Positions 18,179-27,522 of a DNA stretch of 64,000 nucleotides are shown here, piece by piece; position 1 is the stretch's first letter, and every line of letters begins with the position of its first letter. The stretch is taken from assembly GCA_964529285.1 (NCBI GenBank), contig CAZGWK010000003.1:62001-126000 (forward strand), in the 5' to 3' direction. The position numbers and the translations under genes are program-made. The DNA comes from SURF-21 sp964529285 (lineage in GTDB: Bacteria > Actinomycetota > Geothermincolia > Geothermincolales > RBG-13-55-18). The notes under the pieces were generated by a model. The model did not search any database and had not been told where the DNA came from. It saw only the letters and a program-made list of their open reading frames with translations.

Positions 18179-18282
18179 AGCCGCGGGTACGCCGCGGACC
18201 ATATGCCGGAAAATCCTCTAGCGACTCCCAGCCCCGACCTGTTCGATCGCCGCATAAATCTTGCGGGGCGAGGGTATAATGG

Positions 18283-20421
18283 ATGCGAAAACAACGGTGG
18301 GAATCATCAGAGGGGAGGGGAGGAAAACTGCTCGAGGAGCTTTTCCAGCCTTCAGCGCTGGCGGTGATAGGAGCCTCCGAAAAAGCCGGCAAGGTGGGGA
18401 GAGTCGTCCTGGAGAACATACTCGACTCCGGTTACGCAGGAAGGGTCTTCCCGGTCAATCCATCCTACCGGGAGGTATTATCGCTACCGTGTTATCCCTC
18501 CGTCTCCGATCTGCCCGAAACGCCGGAACTCGCGGTCATCATCATCCCCGCCGCGGCGGTCCAGGGCGTTTTGGAGGAATGCGGAAAGGGCGGGGTGAAG
18601 GCGGCGATCATCATCTCGGCCGGCTTCAAGGAATCGGGCATAGAAGGATACCGCATGGAGACGGAGCTGCGGCGGTCCGCCGAACTCCTGGGCATGGACG
18701 TCCTCGGGCCCAACTGTCTCGGAATCGCCGACACCTCTACTCCCCTGAATGCGACTTTCGCCACCAGGGCCCCGCTGCCGGGCAAGGTGGCTTTCATGTC
18801 GCAATCAGGTGCCCTTTGTACGGCCGTACTGGGGTGGTCGCTGGAGAACCACCTGGGCTTCTCGCGCTTTATCAGCCTGGGCAACAAGATGGACCTGAAC
18901 GAGAGCGATCTGCTGGAAGCGCTGGAGAATGACGGCAATACCTCGGTGATCGCCGCTTACCTGGAGGGGATCGACGAGGGTGAGAGGTTTCTCGACGTGA
19001 CCGCGCGCGTAAGCCGTTCCAAGCCGGTGATCATCTTCAAGGCGGGAGTCACCCAGGCGGGTGCTCGCGCCGTCTCGTCCCATACCGGCACCCTGGCCGG
19101 CTCCGAGAAAGCTTATACCGCCGCCTTCAAGAAATGTGGAGCGCTGCGCGCCGATACCGTGGAAGGTCTGTTTATGCTGGCAAGGGGATTCTCCGCGCAG
19201 CCTCCACCGGCAGGGCCCCGGGTATGCGTAGTCACCAACGCCGGCGGACCCGGTATCATAACATCCGACGCCCTTGAGCGCGCGGGCCTTACCCTGGCCT
19301 CGCTGGGAGAGGAAACCGCACGCGGGCTGCGCGAGGGGCTTCCCGAGGCGGCAAGCGTGTACAACCCGGTCGACGTGCTTGGCGACGCGGGAGCGGATCG
19401 CTACCGGCTGGCTATCGAGCACACGCTCGCGGATCCAGGAGTTGATTCGCTGCTCGTCATCCTGACCCCACAGGCCATGACCGACGCTACGCATACGGCG
19501 CGCGTGGTGGCGGAATGCGCAGGGGGATCGAACAAGACCGTCTTCGCCGTCTTCATGGGCGGGCAGGAGATGGCGAAAGCAGAGGAAATCATGAGAGAAG
19601 CGGGTATTTTAAACTTCCAGTTTCCGGAGGAAGCCGTATCCACCCTGCGCAGCATGAATGCTTACACCGACTTCCTCTCACGACCCCGGCAGACCTGGGT
19701 GCGTTTCGACGTGAACATGTCTAAGGTGCGAGACGTTATAGACAGGATGCGCGAGCAGAAACGCAACGAACTGGTGGAAGTCGAAGCAAGGGAGATACTC
19801 GAGGCTTACGGCCTTCCCGTTGCGCGCACGCTCATGGCGACGAATCTCGAGGAATGCATAAGACACGGACGCGAGATAGGCTACCCCGTGGTGATAAAGA
19901 TATCCTCCCCACAGATACTGCATAAGACGGACATGGGTGGAGTGGTCGTGGGTATCGAAAACACCGACGAGCTCATCTCGGCATACGAACAGGTCACCGC
20001 CAATGCCCGCAAGTTCTTTCCCAGGGCCGATATCTGGGGAGTGCTGGTGCAGGAGATGCTGCCTCCCTCGCGCGAGTTGATAGTGGGCATGAACCGCGAC
20101 AGCCAGTTCGGCCCCCTGCTGATGACGGGCCTGGGCGGGGTTTACGTAGAGGTACTCAAGGACGTGAGTTTCCGCCTCGCCCCGGTGAGCGAGGAAGACG
20201 TCATGGATATGCTGCGCGAACTGAAGAGCTACTGGTTGCTCAAGGGAGCGCGCGGCGAAGCGCCGGCGGATATTGATGCGGTCATTGAATCCGTCCTGCG
20301 CATCTCCCAGCTGGTCACGGATTTTTCCGAGATATACGAGCTGGACATAAACCCGTTACGGGTCCTGGAGGACGGGAAAGGTTGCCTGGCGGCCGACGCC
20401 AGGATCGTTCTAGAGGAGTGA
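18283..20421 (+). CDS. ADP-forming acyl-CoA synthetase (acetate-CoA ligase, fused subunits)
   Basis: The enzyme conserves energy by making ATP from acetyl-CoA (or another acyl-CoA), ADP and phosphate, as in archaea and some anaerobic bacteria. The 712-residue chain has a CoA-binding domain starting FQPSALAVIGASEKAGKVGR, then a ligase domain with SSHTGTLAGSEKAY, whose His267 is the expected phosphohistidine. From about residue 490 there is an ATP-grasp beta domain (IGYPVVIKISSPQILHKTDM). The start is uncertain. The ATG at 18283 sits 3 bp from a TATAAT box, whereas a CTG at 18328 follows AGGGGAGGGGAGGAAAA and matches family N-termini. It is coupled to the next gene (5-bp gap). Confidence 0.93.
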   Translation: MRKQRWESSEGRGGKLLEELFQPSALAVIGASEKAGKVGRVVLENILDSGYAGRVFPVNPSYREVLSLPCYPSVSDLPETPELAVIIIPAAAVQGVLEECGKGGVKAAIIISAGFKESGIEGYRMETELRRSAELLGMDVLGPNCLGIADTSTPLNATFATRAPLPGKVAFMSQSGALCTAVLGWSLENHLGFSRFISLGNKMDLNESDLLEALENDGNTSVIAAYLEGIDEGERFLDVTARVSRSKPVIIFKAGVTQAGARAVSSHTGTLAGSEKAYTAAFKKCGALRADTVEGLFMLARGFSAQPPPAGPRVCVVTNAGGPGIITSDALERAGLTLASLGEETARGLREGLPEAASVYNPVDVLGDAGADRYRLAIEHTLADPGVDSLLVILTPQAMTDATHTARVVAECAGGSNKTVFAVFMGGQEMAKAEEIMREAGILNFQFPEEAVSTLRSMNAYTDFLSRPRQTWVRFDVNMSKVRDVIDRMREQKRNELVEVEAREILEAYGLPVARTLMATNLEECIRHGREIGYPVVIKISSPQILHKTDMGGVVVGIENTDELISAYEQVTANARKFFPRADIWGVLVQEMLPPSRELIVGMNRDSQFGPLLMTGLGGVYVEVLKDVSFRLAPVSEEDVMDMLRELKSYWLLKGARGEAPADIDAVIESVLRISQLVTDFSEIYELDINPLRVLEDGKGCLAADARIVLEE

Positions 20422-20426
20422 GTAAA

Positions 20427-21488
20427 ATGGTATGTCTTTACCTGACTTCGGAGGTCGGACTCTCGGGCTTGCATACGATGTGTATAGGGCTGGGCATGCG
20501 CTTCCGGGAAGAGAACCTGCGGGTGGGTTACATAAAACCCGTCGGACACCGTTACTACCTCGTAGATGGAAAGGTGACGGACGAGGACGCAGCTTTCATG
20601 TGCCAGACCCTGCAGCTCGAGGAAGACCTCGACGATCTCTGCCCGGTGATGCTCACTCCCCAACTCGTTTTCGAACACTACCATGAGGGCGCGGAGGATC
20701 TGCTCGCGCGGGTGCAAGGGGCCTTCGAGCGTGTAAGCAAGGGCAAGGATTTAGTCATCGCGCAGGGGGCGTACACCTCGCTGCAAGGCCGTTTTTTCGG
20801 CCTCTCCGCCTATCAGCTGGCCCCTGTATTCGGCGCGCGGGTCATACTCGTGGAGCGCTTCGACGACGCCTTCCTGGCCGACAACGTGCTCGCTGCGCGG
20901 GACGATTTCGGGGCAAGCCTCATGGGCGTCATTTACAATATAATCCCCCCCATACGCGAGAGCTTCGTCGAGGAGATCATCACTCCCAACCTGGAGAGGG
21001 AAGGAATACCGGTGCTGGGGAGGGTTCCGTCCGACCGGCTCCTTACCTCTATAAACGTGGGCGATCTATCCAAACTCCTGGAAGGACGGGTCCTCAGCGG
21101 CGAAGCTTACCTGGACAACCTGGTCGAGGATATAGTAGTGGGGGCCATGGGCCAGGAGCATGCCCTGTCCATTTTCCGCAAGCGCCACAACCTATGCGTG
21201 GTGACGGGCGGCGACCGCACCGATATCATGCTGGCGGCCATGGAGGCCAAGGCACGTTGCCTTCTCCTCTCCGGCAACCTCTATCCCTCCAGCATCATCC
21301 TGGGCAAGGCTGAGGAGCTGGGCATACCGGTGATCATGGTCGCTAGCGATACCTTCACGACCGCAGAGCGAGCGGACACCATCATCAAGAGCGCGCGCAC
21401 CCACGAGAAAAAGAAACTCGAAAGGCTGCGGGAACTTATCGACAGTTTCGTGGACCTGCGGCGCCTGAGGGAGCTTGCGGGAATCTAG
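20427..21488 (+). CDS. Phosphotransacetylase N-terminal-like protein (BioD-like plus DRTGG domain)
   Basis: This 353-residue protein starts MVCLYLTSEVGLSGLHTMCI, resembling the P-loop-like BioD/cobyrinic-synthase fold found at the front of long phosphotransacetylases. At about 255-350 it has a DRTGG-type domain (VVTGGDRTDIMLAAMEAKAR). The catalytic phosphotransacetylase domain is absent. The ATG at 20427 follows TAGAGGAGTGAG, 5 bp after the acyl-CoA synthetase stop. This pairing recurs in other anaerobes, so a regulatory role in acetyl-CoA/acetate conversion is likely (inference). Its stop overlaps that of the convergent M23 gene in one CTAG. Confidence 0.85.
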   Translation: MVCLYLTSEVGLSGLHTMCIGLGMRFREENLRVGYIKPVGHRYYLVDGKVTDEDAAFMCQTLQLEEDLDDLCPVMLTPQLVFEHYHEGAEDLLARVQGAFERVSKGKDLVIAQGAYTSLQGRFFGLSAYQLAPVFGARVILVERFDDAFLADNVLAARDDFGASLMGVIYNIIPPIRESFVEEIITPNLEREGIPVLGRVPSDRLLTSINVGDLSKLLEGRVLSGEAYLDNLVEDIVVGAMGQEHALSIFRKRHNLCVVTGGDRTDIMLAAMEAKARCLLLSGNLYPSSIILGKAEELGIPVIMVASDTFTTAERADTIIKSARTHEKKKLERLRELIDSFVDLRRLRELAGI

Positions 21489-22588
21489 CGGATGGCCACC
21501 AGCAAGGGATACGGATTCACCGCTGCGCCCCCGTTGGGGTGCCACTCGAAGTGGAGGTGGGGGCAGCCGCGCGCATTTCCGGTATCGCCCACGTAGCCGA
21601 TGACCTGTCCTCCACTTACCCGGCCCGATGCCGCATAACCCTGCAGGTGCATATAATAATATAGATGGCCATTATCTCCGTATAGAAAGACATACAGCCC
21701 TGCATTGCCGCCGCTGCGCTGCACAACCGTGCCGCTGGTGATGGCCACGCAGGGAGTGCCGTAGTCGGCCATGACATCGCATCCCTTGTGGCGGCGGCCG
21801 CCTGACCGCGGGGCGCCCCAGTCGTTGACGAAGCTGTGTGGGCCGGCCACGGGGAAATACAGCCCGTTCACGGGTCCCACGTTCCAGCCGCCTCCGCCGC
21901 CTCCGCCGCCTCCGTATCGGTTGCTCAACAGCGAGGCCACCTCGGAGTCGATCCCGGCCAGGAGGGCTTTCTGCTCGTTGAGCTTGCTCTGTATGTCGCT
22001 CCTCTGGCTCTCCAGGCTGTTCGAGTATGCCTGGTATTCGGCCTTGGCGTTCTCGAGTTCGGCGCGGCGTACCCTGATCTCGGCCATGAGGCTCTCGGCG
22101 GAGAGGATCGCCTCGGCATCGTGATTGCCGATGCGGGACATATAATCGTACGAGTTGACGAAGGTATTGAAATCCTCGCATTCCAGGAGCACGTCGATTG
22201 CAGAAGCATTGCCCTGCTTGTACATCGCCACAAGACGCTCTGCCAGGATGCCCTGCCAGAGCTCGTATTCCGCCTCGGCCGTCTGCAGTTGTACCTGGTT
22301 AGCCTCGATATTGGCCTGCACGGAGGCGAGGCGGGCCTTGGTCTGGTTCAGCTCGGAGGTAAGGCGGTTCAATTCCGCCTGGAGGGAGTTCAACTGTTGT
22401 TCTACCTGCCGTGCCTGTTCCTTCTTCTCGCTTAGCGAGTCCGCTACCGCGGGCGGCGCGGACTGGCCCAGCAGCAAAAGCACGGCCACAAAAAAAAGGG
22501 TTACGCGAAGAGAGTTCTTGAGGACTCTTACGGTTCCTGTCCTTCCGTTATCGTGCACCCGAAAACCGCCTTGCTCGCATGTACTCAC
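21485..22588 (-). CDS. Secreted M23 peptidase with N-terminal coiled coil
   Basis: The protein has a signal peptide, a long coiled coil (about residues 50-230) of the kind found in EnvC/CwlO-like cell-wall enzymes, a run of nine glycines, and a C-terminal LytM/M23 zinc endopeptidase domain. HKGCD and HLHFEWHP supply the zinc and catalytic residues. It probably cuts peptidoglycan cross-links. The GTG at 22588 lies only 5 bp from a predicted -10 box; a GTG at 22558, preceded by AAGGCGG, is the alternative and would leave a better-placed signal peptide. It shares domain layout with the NlpC/P60 gene at 56285-57319. Confidence 0.92.
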   Translation of the reverse strand: MSTCEQGGFRVHDNGRTGTVRVLKNSLRVTLFFVAVLLLLGQSAPPAVADSLSEKKEQARQVEQQLNSLQAELNRLTSELNQTKARLASVQANIEANQVQLQTAEAEYELWQGILAERLVAMYKQGNASAIDVLLECEDFNTFVNSYDYMSRIGNHDAEAILSAESLMAEIRVRRAELENAKAEYQAYSNSLESQRSDIQSKLNEQKALLAGIDSEVASLLSNRYGGGGGGGGGWNVGPVNGLYFPVAGPHSFVNDWGAPRSGGRRHKGCDVMADYGTPCVAITSGTVVQRSGGNAGLYVFLYGDNGHLYYYMHLQGYAASGRVSGGQVIGYVGDTGNARGCPHLHFEWHPNGGAAVNPYPLLVAIR

Positions 22589-22593
22589 TCTGT

Positions 22594-22623
22594 ATTGTAG
22601 GAAAACTTTCGCGAAACAGTCAA
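22594..22623 (-). promoter_or_regulatory. Predicted promoter for the M23 peptidase gene
   Basis: Leftward TTGACT (22623-22618), an 18-bp spacer and TACAAT (22599-22594). The predicted transcription start falls on the GTG at 22588, implying either a leaderless message or use of the GTG at 22558. Confidence 0.65.
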
Positions 22624-22780
22624 ATCACCCGTCCTCTCCTGCATGCCAAAAATGCTATATATGGTAATTATCATCACTCTCCAACACTATATATAGATAA
22701 TGACCCCGGGCGGCTCAGCTTGTCCGCCATGGTCACACCAGGCATGAGACCCGTCATGAATGGAATATGTTCCGTGTTCC

Positions 22781-22819
22781 GGGGTCAGCCCTCCATTATC
22801 AACACCTGGGGTCATGCCT
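22781..22819. repeat. Family B repeat fragment at the end of prmC
   Basis: The 26 bases at 22781-22806 are identical to 36932-36957. The next stretch (CCTGGGGTCATGCCTCAAC) is a variant of the same repeat. The prmC stop codon lies inside it. Confidence 0.75.
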
Positions 22820-23695
22820 CAACGCCATCTCGAGGATGCGGGGCCTTCCGGTCAGATCGGAGTGGATCTCCGCCTCTTCATAACCCATAGCGCAGGCTGC
22901 CCGGGCCAATCCGTCCACCTGGTCCTCCCCTGCTTCCATGAGCAGGCGGCCCGAGGGAGCCAGCCAGGACAGGGCCTGCCGCATGAGACGCAGGTGGACC
23001 TCGGTGCCTTCAGGGCCCGCAACCAGCGAGGAATAGGGTTCGTTTTCCCTTACTTCCGGGGGCAAGGAGGAGAAATCGCTCTCCTTGATATAGGGTGGGT
23101 TACATACCATGAGGTCGATCTTTCCCGCCAGCTCCGCATCAAGGGCCCGACAAAGGTCGCCGCGACGGAAGGATACCACGCCCTCCAGCGCCAGCCGCGC
23201 GGCGTTGACGCGCGCTACGGCGAGGGCATCCGGACTGATATCCGTGGCATAGACGACGGCGGCAGGGCACTCCCGGGCCAGGGAGAGGGCTATGCAGCCG
23301 GAGCCTGTTCCCATATCGACCGCCAGCGGGTGGCCCGGCGCCGCTCTAAGCATGCGCACTGCCTTCTCGGCCAGCATCTCGGTCTCGGGGCGCGGGATGA
23401 GTACACGGCGATCTACCTCCAGTTCCAGGTAGCGGAAGCCGCTTTTACCGGTGATATATTGAAGCGGCTCGTGCGCGACCCTGCGCTGAACGGCAGCCAT
23501 GAAACACTCGCTGCTGGAGGCTGGTATCGGCCTGTCGGGGTATGCATAGAGTTCCGTGCGGCTCTGGCCGGTGCAATGCGCGAGGAGCAGTTCGGCGTTG
23601 AGGCGTGGCTTGAATACTCCGCTTTCCTCCAGGCACTCCGCCGCCCACGCGATCAGCTCCGGGGGGCTCAGAACCGATGCAGCATCCGCATTCAA
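22799..23695 (-). CDS. prmC: Peptide chain release factor N5-glutamine methyltransferase
   Basis: PrmC methylates the GGQ glutamine of release factors. The 298-residue protein has the N-terminal helical domain, then VLIPRPETEMLAEKAV, the SAM loop VDMGTGSGCIALSLA and the NPPY catalytic motif. Its start overlaps the stop of its substrate gene prfA by 4 bp (ATGA), the classic pairing. The last residues (RHDPRC) and the stop are encoded by an interspersed repeat, so the native C-terminus seems to have been replaced by a few codons; the catalytic core is intact. Confidence 0.96.
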   Translation of the reverse strand: MNADAASVLSPPELIAWAAECLEESGVFKPRLNAELLLAHCTGQSRTELYAYPDRPIPASSSECFMAAVQRRVAHEPLQYITGKSGFRYLELEVDRRVLIPRPETEMLAEKAVRMLRAAPGHPLAVDMGTGSGCIALSLARECPAAVVYATDISPDALAVARVNAARLALEGVVSFRRGDLCRALDAELAGKIDLMVCNPPYIKESDFSSLPPEVRENEPYSSLVAGPEGTEVHLRLMRQALSWLAPSGRLLMEAGEDQVDGLARAACAMGYEEAEIHSDLTGRPRILEMALRHDPRC

Positions 23696-24774
23696 TCCAC
23701 ACCGCCCATCTCGGCCAGCCTCTCCGTGCGGTCCGCGGATGCCAGTGCTTCGATTATCTCCTCCAGATCGCCGTCCAGTACATTCTCCAAGCTGTAGACC
23801 GTCAGGCCTATGCGGTGATCGGATATGCGCCCCTGGGGAAAATTGTAGGTGCGGATGCGCTCCGAGCGGTCTCCCGTTCCGACCTGGGAACGTCTCTCCT
23901 CGGCCTGTTCGCGCTGCTGGCGTTCCTGCTCCATGCGCAGGAGGCGTGCGCGCAGGATGCGCAGAGCTTTCTCCCGGTTCTGCAGCTGGCTCTTCTCGTC
24001 CTGGCAGGAGACCACCACACCGGTGGGTTCATGGGTCACGCGCACGGCCGAATCGGTGGTGTTCACCGATTGCCCGCCCGGTCCGGTCGAGCGAAAGACG
24101 TCGACGCGCAGGTCGGCGGGATCGATGGTCACCTCGACCTCCTCTGCCTCGGGCAGAACGGCAACGGTGGCGGTAGAGGTATGGATGCGCCCACCCGATT
24201 CCGTTACCGGGATACGCTGTACGCGGTGTACGCCGGATTCGTACTTCAACCTGTTGTAGGCGTTTTTACCGCGCACCGAGAAGATGATCTCCTTGAACCC
24301 CCCCAATTCGGAAGGGCTCGTCGATAAGATCTCCGTTTTCCAGCCCTTGCGGTCGGAATAACGCGTATACATGCGGTAGAGATCGCCGGCAAAAAGGCTC
24401 GCCTCCTCGCCTCCCGCTCCGGCACGGATCTCCATGATAATGTCCTTCTTATCGCGGGGATCCGGCGGCAGCAATAAGGCTTTAATCCTGCGCTCCAGGA
24501 CCTCGCACCTGCTCTCGGCATCCTGCAGCGAGTCACGCAAAAAATCTACCATCTCCTGGTCCTGCTCCTCGCGCAGCATTTCGCCGGCTTCCTGCGCTTC
24601 GCGCTGGGCCTCCCTGTATTCGCGCAAGGCCGCCATCACCTCCGAGAGCTCCGCATGGCTGCGAGCGAGTTCGGCGTAGCGCTGGCGGTCCGCATAGATG
24701 TCGGGTCGTGCGAGCTGCCTCTCGAGCTCCTCGTAATTGCGCTCTATCTCCTCCAGCCGCTCCGTGAATCCCAT
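23692..24774 (-). CDS. prfA: Peptide chain release factor 1
   Basis: RF1 ends translation at UAA and UAG. The 360-residue length is normal. It contains the GGQ loop (STGPGGQSVNTTDSAVRVTH) and the HRVQRIPVTESGGRIHTS stretch before it. The stop-codon recognition domain occupies about 110-210. The ATG follows GGTGAGAGATCCAT. It lies between DUF1385 and prmC. Confidence 0.98.
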   Translation of the reverse strand: MGFTERLEEIERNYEELERQLARPDIYADRQRYAELARSHAELSEVMAALREYREAQREAQEAGEMLREEQDQEMVDFLRDSLQDAESRCEVLERRIKALLLPPDPRDKKDIIMEIRAGAGGEEASLFAGDLYRMYTRYSDRKGWKTEILSTSPSELGGFKEIIFSVRGKNAYNRLKYESGVHRVQRIPVTESGGRIHTSTATVAVLPEAEEVEVTIDPADLRVDVFRSTGPGGQSVNTTDSAVRVTHEPTGVVVSCQDEKSQLQNREKALRILRARLLRMEQERQQREQAEERRSQVGTGDRSERIRTYNFPQGRISDHRIGLTVYSLENVLDGDLEEIIEALASADRTERLAEMGGVD

Positions 24775-24783
24775 ATGGATCTC

Positions 24784-25731
24784 TCACCCTTGCTTTCCCG
24801 GGTACTCCTCGTCCATGAGAGTCTTGAGTGCGCTCAGCGCCACCTCGGCCTGCTCCCTGTCGGGCCGGCGCGTGGTCAGTCCCTGCAAGGCCAGCCCGGG
24901 GGCCGTAATGATCTGCATCCAGGGTGACCTGCTGCGGTCCGCATACTTCATTATCTCATAGGATATGCCCGCCACCAGGGGGATGATCGCTATCCTCTCG
25001 AGCACGCGCAGCCATACGGCAGGTTTACCCAGAAAGGAGTAGGCGATAACCGTTATCACCAGCACCAGGAGGATAAAGGAGGTGCCGCAGCGCACGTGGT
25101 CGGTGCCCTCGCGCAACGCCCACTCCGGCTCCAGTGGATACCCGTTTTCCAGCAGGTGGATCGACTGGTGCTCGGCCCCGTGGTACTCGAATACGCGGCG
25201 CATCTCTCTGGAAAGGGACACCAGGAGGAGGTAAGCGATGAAAAAGGCGATGCGCATGGCGCCCTCCACCATGTTCCAGAGCCAAACCGGGCTGTCGTCA
25301 CCCAACATGTTCGGCGCCAGCCAGGTCGGAAGCAAGATAAAGAGGCCTACGGCCAGGGCCAGGGCCAGGGTGATGGAAACAGCTTTCTGGAGCCAACCGA
25401 TGCCTTTGCCTTCGCCCTCCTCTTCCAGGGCAATATCCGCGGAGATGGAAAGCGCCCTCCAGCCGAGGACGAGGCTCTCGGCCAACACGAAGACACCGCG
25501 CAGAAACGGCTTGTCCCAGCCCGGGTGGCGCACCAGGAAGGAACGGAGCGGCTCCGCCTGTATATGGATGCTGCCGTCAGGCTTGCGCACCGCCAGGGTC
25601 CAGAACCGCCGCCCGCGCATCATCACGCCCTCGATGACCGCCTGTCCTCCCACCCTGTAGTCCGTTTGCCGCTCCCGGGAATGCGCACCGGGACGCGGAC
25701 AGGATGACAGGGTCGCAGGGGGAGGGGTCAT
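24784..25731 (-). CDS. DUF1385 (YqhQ-like) membrane protein
   Basis: The 315-residue protein carries the family signature YRVGGQAVIEGVMMRGRR. Several membrane helices follow, with the motifs 'EYHGAEHQSIHLLENG' and 'HVRCGTSFILLVLV' whose His/Glu residues look metal-binding. The family usually sits next to rpmE, prfA and prmC, as here. Its role is not established. The ATG at 25731 follows AGAGGTG; about 25 low-complexity residues precede the conserved start. Confidence 0.9.
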   Translation of the reverse strand: MTPPPATLSSCPRPGAHSRERQTDYRVGGQAVIEGVMMRGRRFWTLAVRKPDGSIHIQAEPLRSFLVRHPGWDKPFLRGVFVLAESLVLGWRALSISADIALEEEGEGKGIGWLQKAVSITLALALAVGLFILLPTWLAPNMLGDDSPVWLWNMVEGAMRIAFFIAYLLLVSLSREMRRVFEYHGAEHQSIHLLENGYPLEPEWALREGTDHVRCGTSFILLVLVITVIAYSFLGKPAVWLRVLERIAIIPLVAGISYEIMKYADRSRSPWMQIITAPGLALQGLTTRRPDREQAEVALSALKTLMDEEYPGKQG

Positions 25732-25819
25732 GCGCGCACCTCTATGCTTCCACCCTTCGCGCGATGGGGAACTGCTTCCGGTAATCGTCGATGTGATCTC
25801 CGGGCGAGAAGAGCAAAGC

Positions 25820-26077
25820 CTATTCCTGCGCCTCGGCCTTTTTGGCCTTGTCTTCCGCCGGCTTCTTGCGCTGCGGCCTGTGTTTGCCGTAACGGCGTTC
25901 GAAACGCTCTACCCGGCCACCCGTATCCACGAGCTTCTGTTTGCCCGAATAGAAAGGATGGCACTGCGAACATATCTCCACACGCAGCTCAGGCTTGGTA
26001 GAACGCGTTGTAAACTTATTGCCGCACGAACATGTGACCGTGGCTTCTACGTAGTCCGGGTGTATTTCCTTTTTCAT
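25820..26077 (-). CDS. rpmE: 50S ribosomal protein L31
   Basis: The 85-residue protein begins MKKEIHPDYVEATVTCSCGN and has CSCG plus CSQC, the zinc-binding form of L31. HPFYSGKQKLVDTGGRVERF is the conserved core. A lysine/glutamate-rich tail of about 18 residues extends past the usual end. An extended -10 promoter lies in the 143-bp gap after rho. Confidence 0.97.
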   Translation of the reverse strand: MKKEIHPDYVEATVTCSCGNKFTTRSTKPELRVEICSQCHPFYSGKQKLVDTGGRVERFERRYGKHRPQRKKPAEDKAKKAEAQE

Positions 26078-26115
26078 CCTACTCTGACCTCCGCCGTCTT
26101 CCGCGCAACCTCGTA

Positions 26116-26124
26116 AGTATAGCA
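26116..26124 (-). promoter_or_regulatory. Extended -10 promoter for rpmE
   Basis: Leftward TGCTATACT forms TG-n-TATACT (26124-26116), about 40 bp before the rpmE start. A clear -35 is missing, which is usual for extended -10 promoters. Confidence 0.5.
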
Positions 26125-26220
26125 ACACGCGCGGCTCTTGAACAGGTTCCGGGAAGACTCCAGTCGTGGTCCGAGCGGTGCGGAAAACGGCTGTCATACC
26201 GTTCCGCCGCCGCTCAAACC

Positions 26221-27486
26221 CTATGAGATCGGCGACCTCGCGATCTCGCTCAGGAACTCCGCATTGTTCTTCGTATTGCGTATCTTGTCGATTAGCAGTT
26301 CTATCGCCGCGCTGGGATCGAGGGCGTGCACCACCCTGCGGAGCTTCCACACCACCTGCGCCTCTTCCGGCGACATGATCAGCTCCTCCTTGCGGGTACC
26401 GGACTTGTCTATCTCGATAGCGGGGAAGATGCGCTTGTCCGCCAGCTTGCGGTCAAGGTGCAATTCCATGTTGCCCGTTCCCTTGAACTCTTCGAAGATG
26501 ACCTCGTCCATGCGCGAACCCGTCTCCACCAGAGCGGTTGCCATGATGGTCAGGCTTCCCCCGTCCTCGATGTTCCGCGCCGCGCCGAAGAAACGCTTGG
26601 GCGGATACAGCGCCGTTGAGTCCACTCCACCGGACAGTATGCGCCCGCTTGTCGGCGTGGAGAGGTTGTAAGCGCGCGCGAGCCTGGTGATGCTGTCCAG
26701 CAGTATGACCACGTCGTGGTTGTGTTCTACCATGCGCTTCGCCCTCTCCAGGACCAGCTCGGCCACCTGTATGTGGTTGTCCGAGGGCTGGTCGAAGGTC
26801 GAGCTGTTGACCTCGCCGTCCACGGAACGCTCCATATCCGTGACCTCCTCGGGGCGTTCATCCACCAGCAGCACGATCAGTTTCACCTCCGGATTGTTGG
26901 AGGTGATGCTGTTGGCGATCTGTTTCAGTATGGTGGTCTTTCCCGCCTTGGGGGGAGAGACGATGAGGCCCCTCTGGCCTTTGCCGATGGGCGCGATGAG
27001 GTCGATGATGCGGGGTGCCGTAACCTCCTCGGGCGTTTCCAGCCGTAATCGCTCCAGCGGAAAGAGGGGGGTCAGTTGCTCGAACTGCCTGCGGTCCCTG
27101 CATACCTCGGGATTGTCGCCGTTTACCTTCTCGATGCGCAGCAGGGCATTGTATTTCTCGCTGTCCTTCGGCGGACGTACCTGTCCCGTTATCTCGTCGC
27201 CGCGCTTCAAGTGAAAGCGCCGGATCTGAGAAAGGGATGCGTATATATCGTCTTCGCTGGGCAGGTAGCCGCGGGCGCGCAAGAAGCCATAGCCTTCGGG
27301 CAGAATGTCCAGGATACCCTTGCGGATAAAGAGCCCCTCGTCCTCCACCCTGCGGTTGAGGATGTTGTCGATGAGCTCCTGCTTGCGCAGGCCGGTTATC
27401 CCGGTCAAACCCATATCGCGGGCGATGCCCTGCAGGTCTACCAGGAGCATGGATTCGAGCTTATTTCGGTCCAACGTCTTTTCCAA
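26221..27486 (-). CDS. rho: Transcription termination factor Rho
   Basis: Rho is the hexameric RNA-dependent ATPase that ends transcription. The 421-residue protein has the Rho N-terminal helices, the cold-shock-like RNA-binding domain (GYGFLRARGYLPSEDDIYAS), Walker A SPPKAGKTT, and LLDSITRLARAYN. It lacks the long basic insert seen in many Actinobacteria. The TTG start follows a perfect AGGAGGTGAAGAT. It lies 36 bp after the transaldolase gene. Confidence 0.98.
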   Translation of the reverse strand: MEKTLDRNKLESMLLVDLQGIARDMGLTGITGLRKQELIDNILNRRVEDEGLFIRKGILDILPEGYGFLRARGYLPSEDDIYASLSQIRRFHLKRGDEITGQVRPPKDSEKYNALLRIEKVNGDNPEVCRDRRQFEQLTPLFPLERLRLETPEEVTAPRIIDLIAPIGKGQRGLIVSPPKAGKTTILKQIANSITSNNPEVKLIVLLVDERPEEVTDMERSVDGEVNSSTFDQPSDNHIQVAELVLERAKRMVEHNHDVVILLDSITRLARAYNLSTPTSGRILSGGVDSTALYPPKRFFGAARNIEDGGSLTIMATALVETGSRMDEVIFEEFKGTGNMELHLDRKLADKRIFPAIEIDKSGTRKEELIMSPEEAQVVWKLRRVVHALDPSAAIELLIDKIRNTKNNAEFLSEIARSPIS

Positions 27487-27522
27487 ATCTTCACCTCCTT
27501 TCTCAATAGTCTGAAATAAAAC

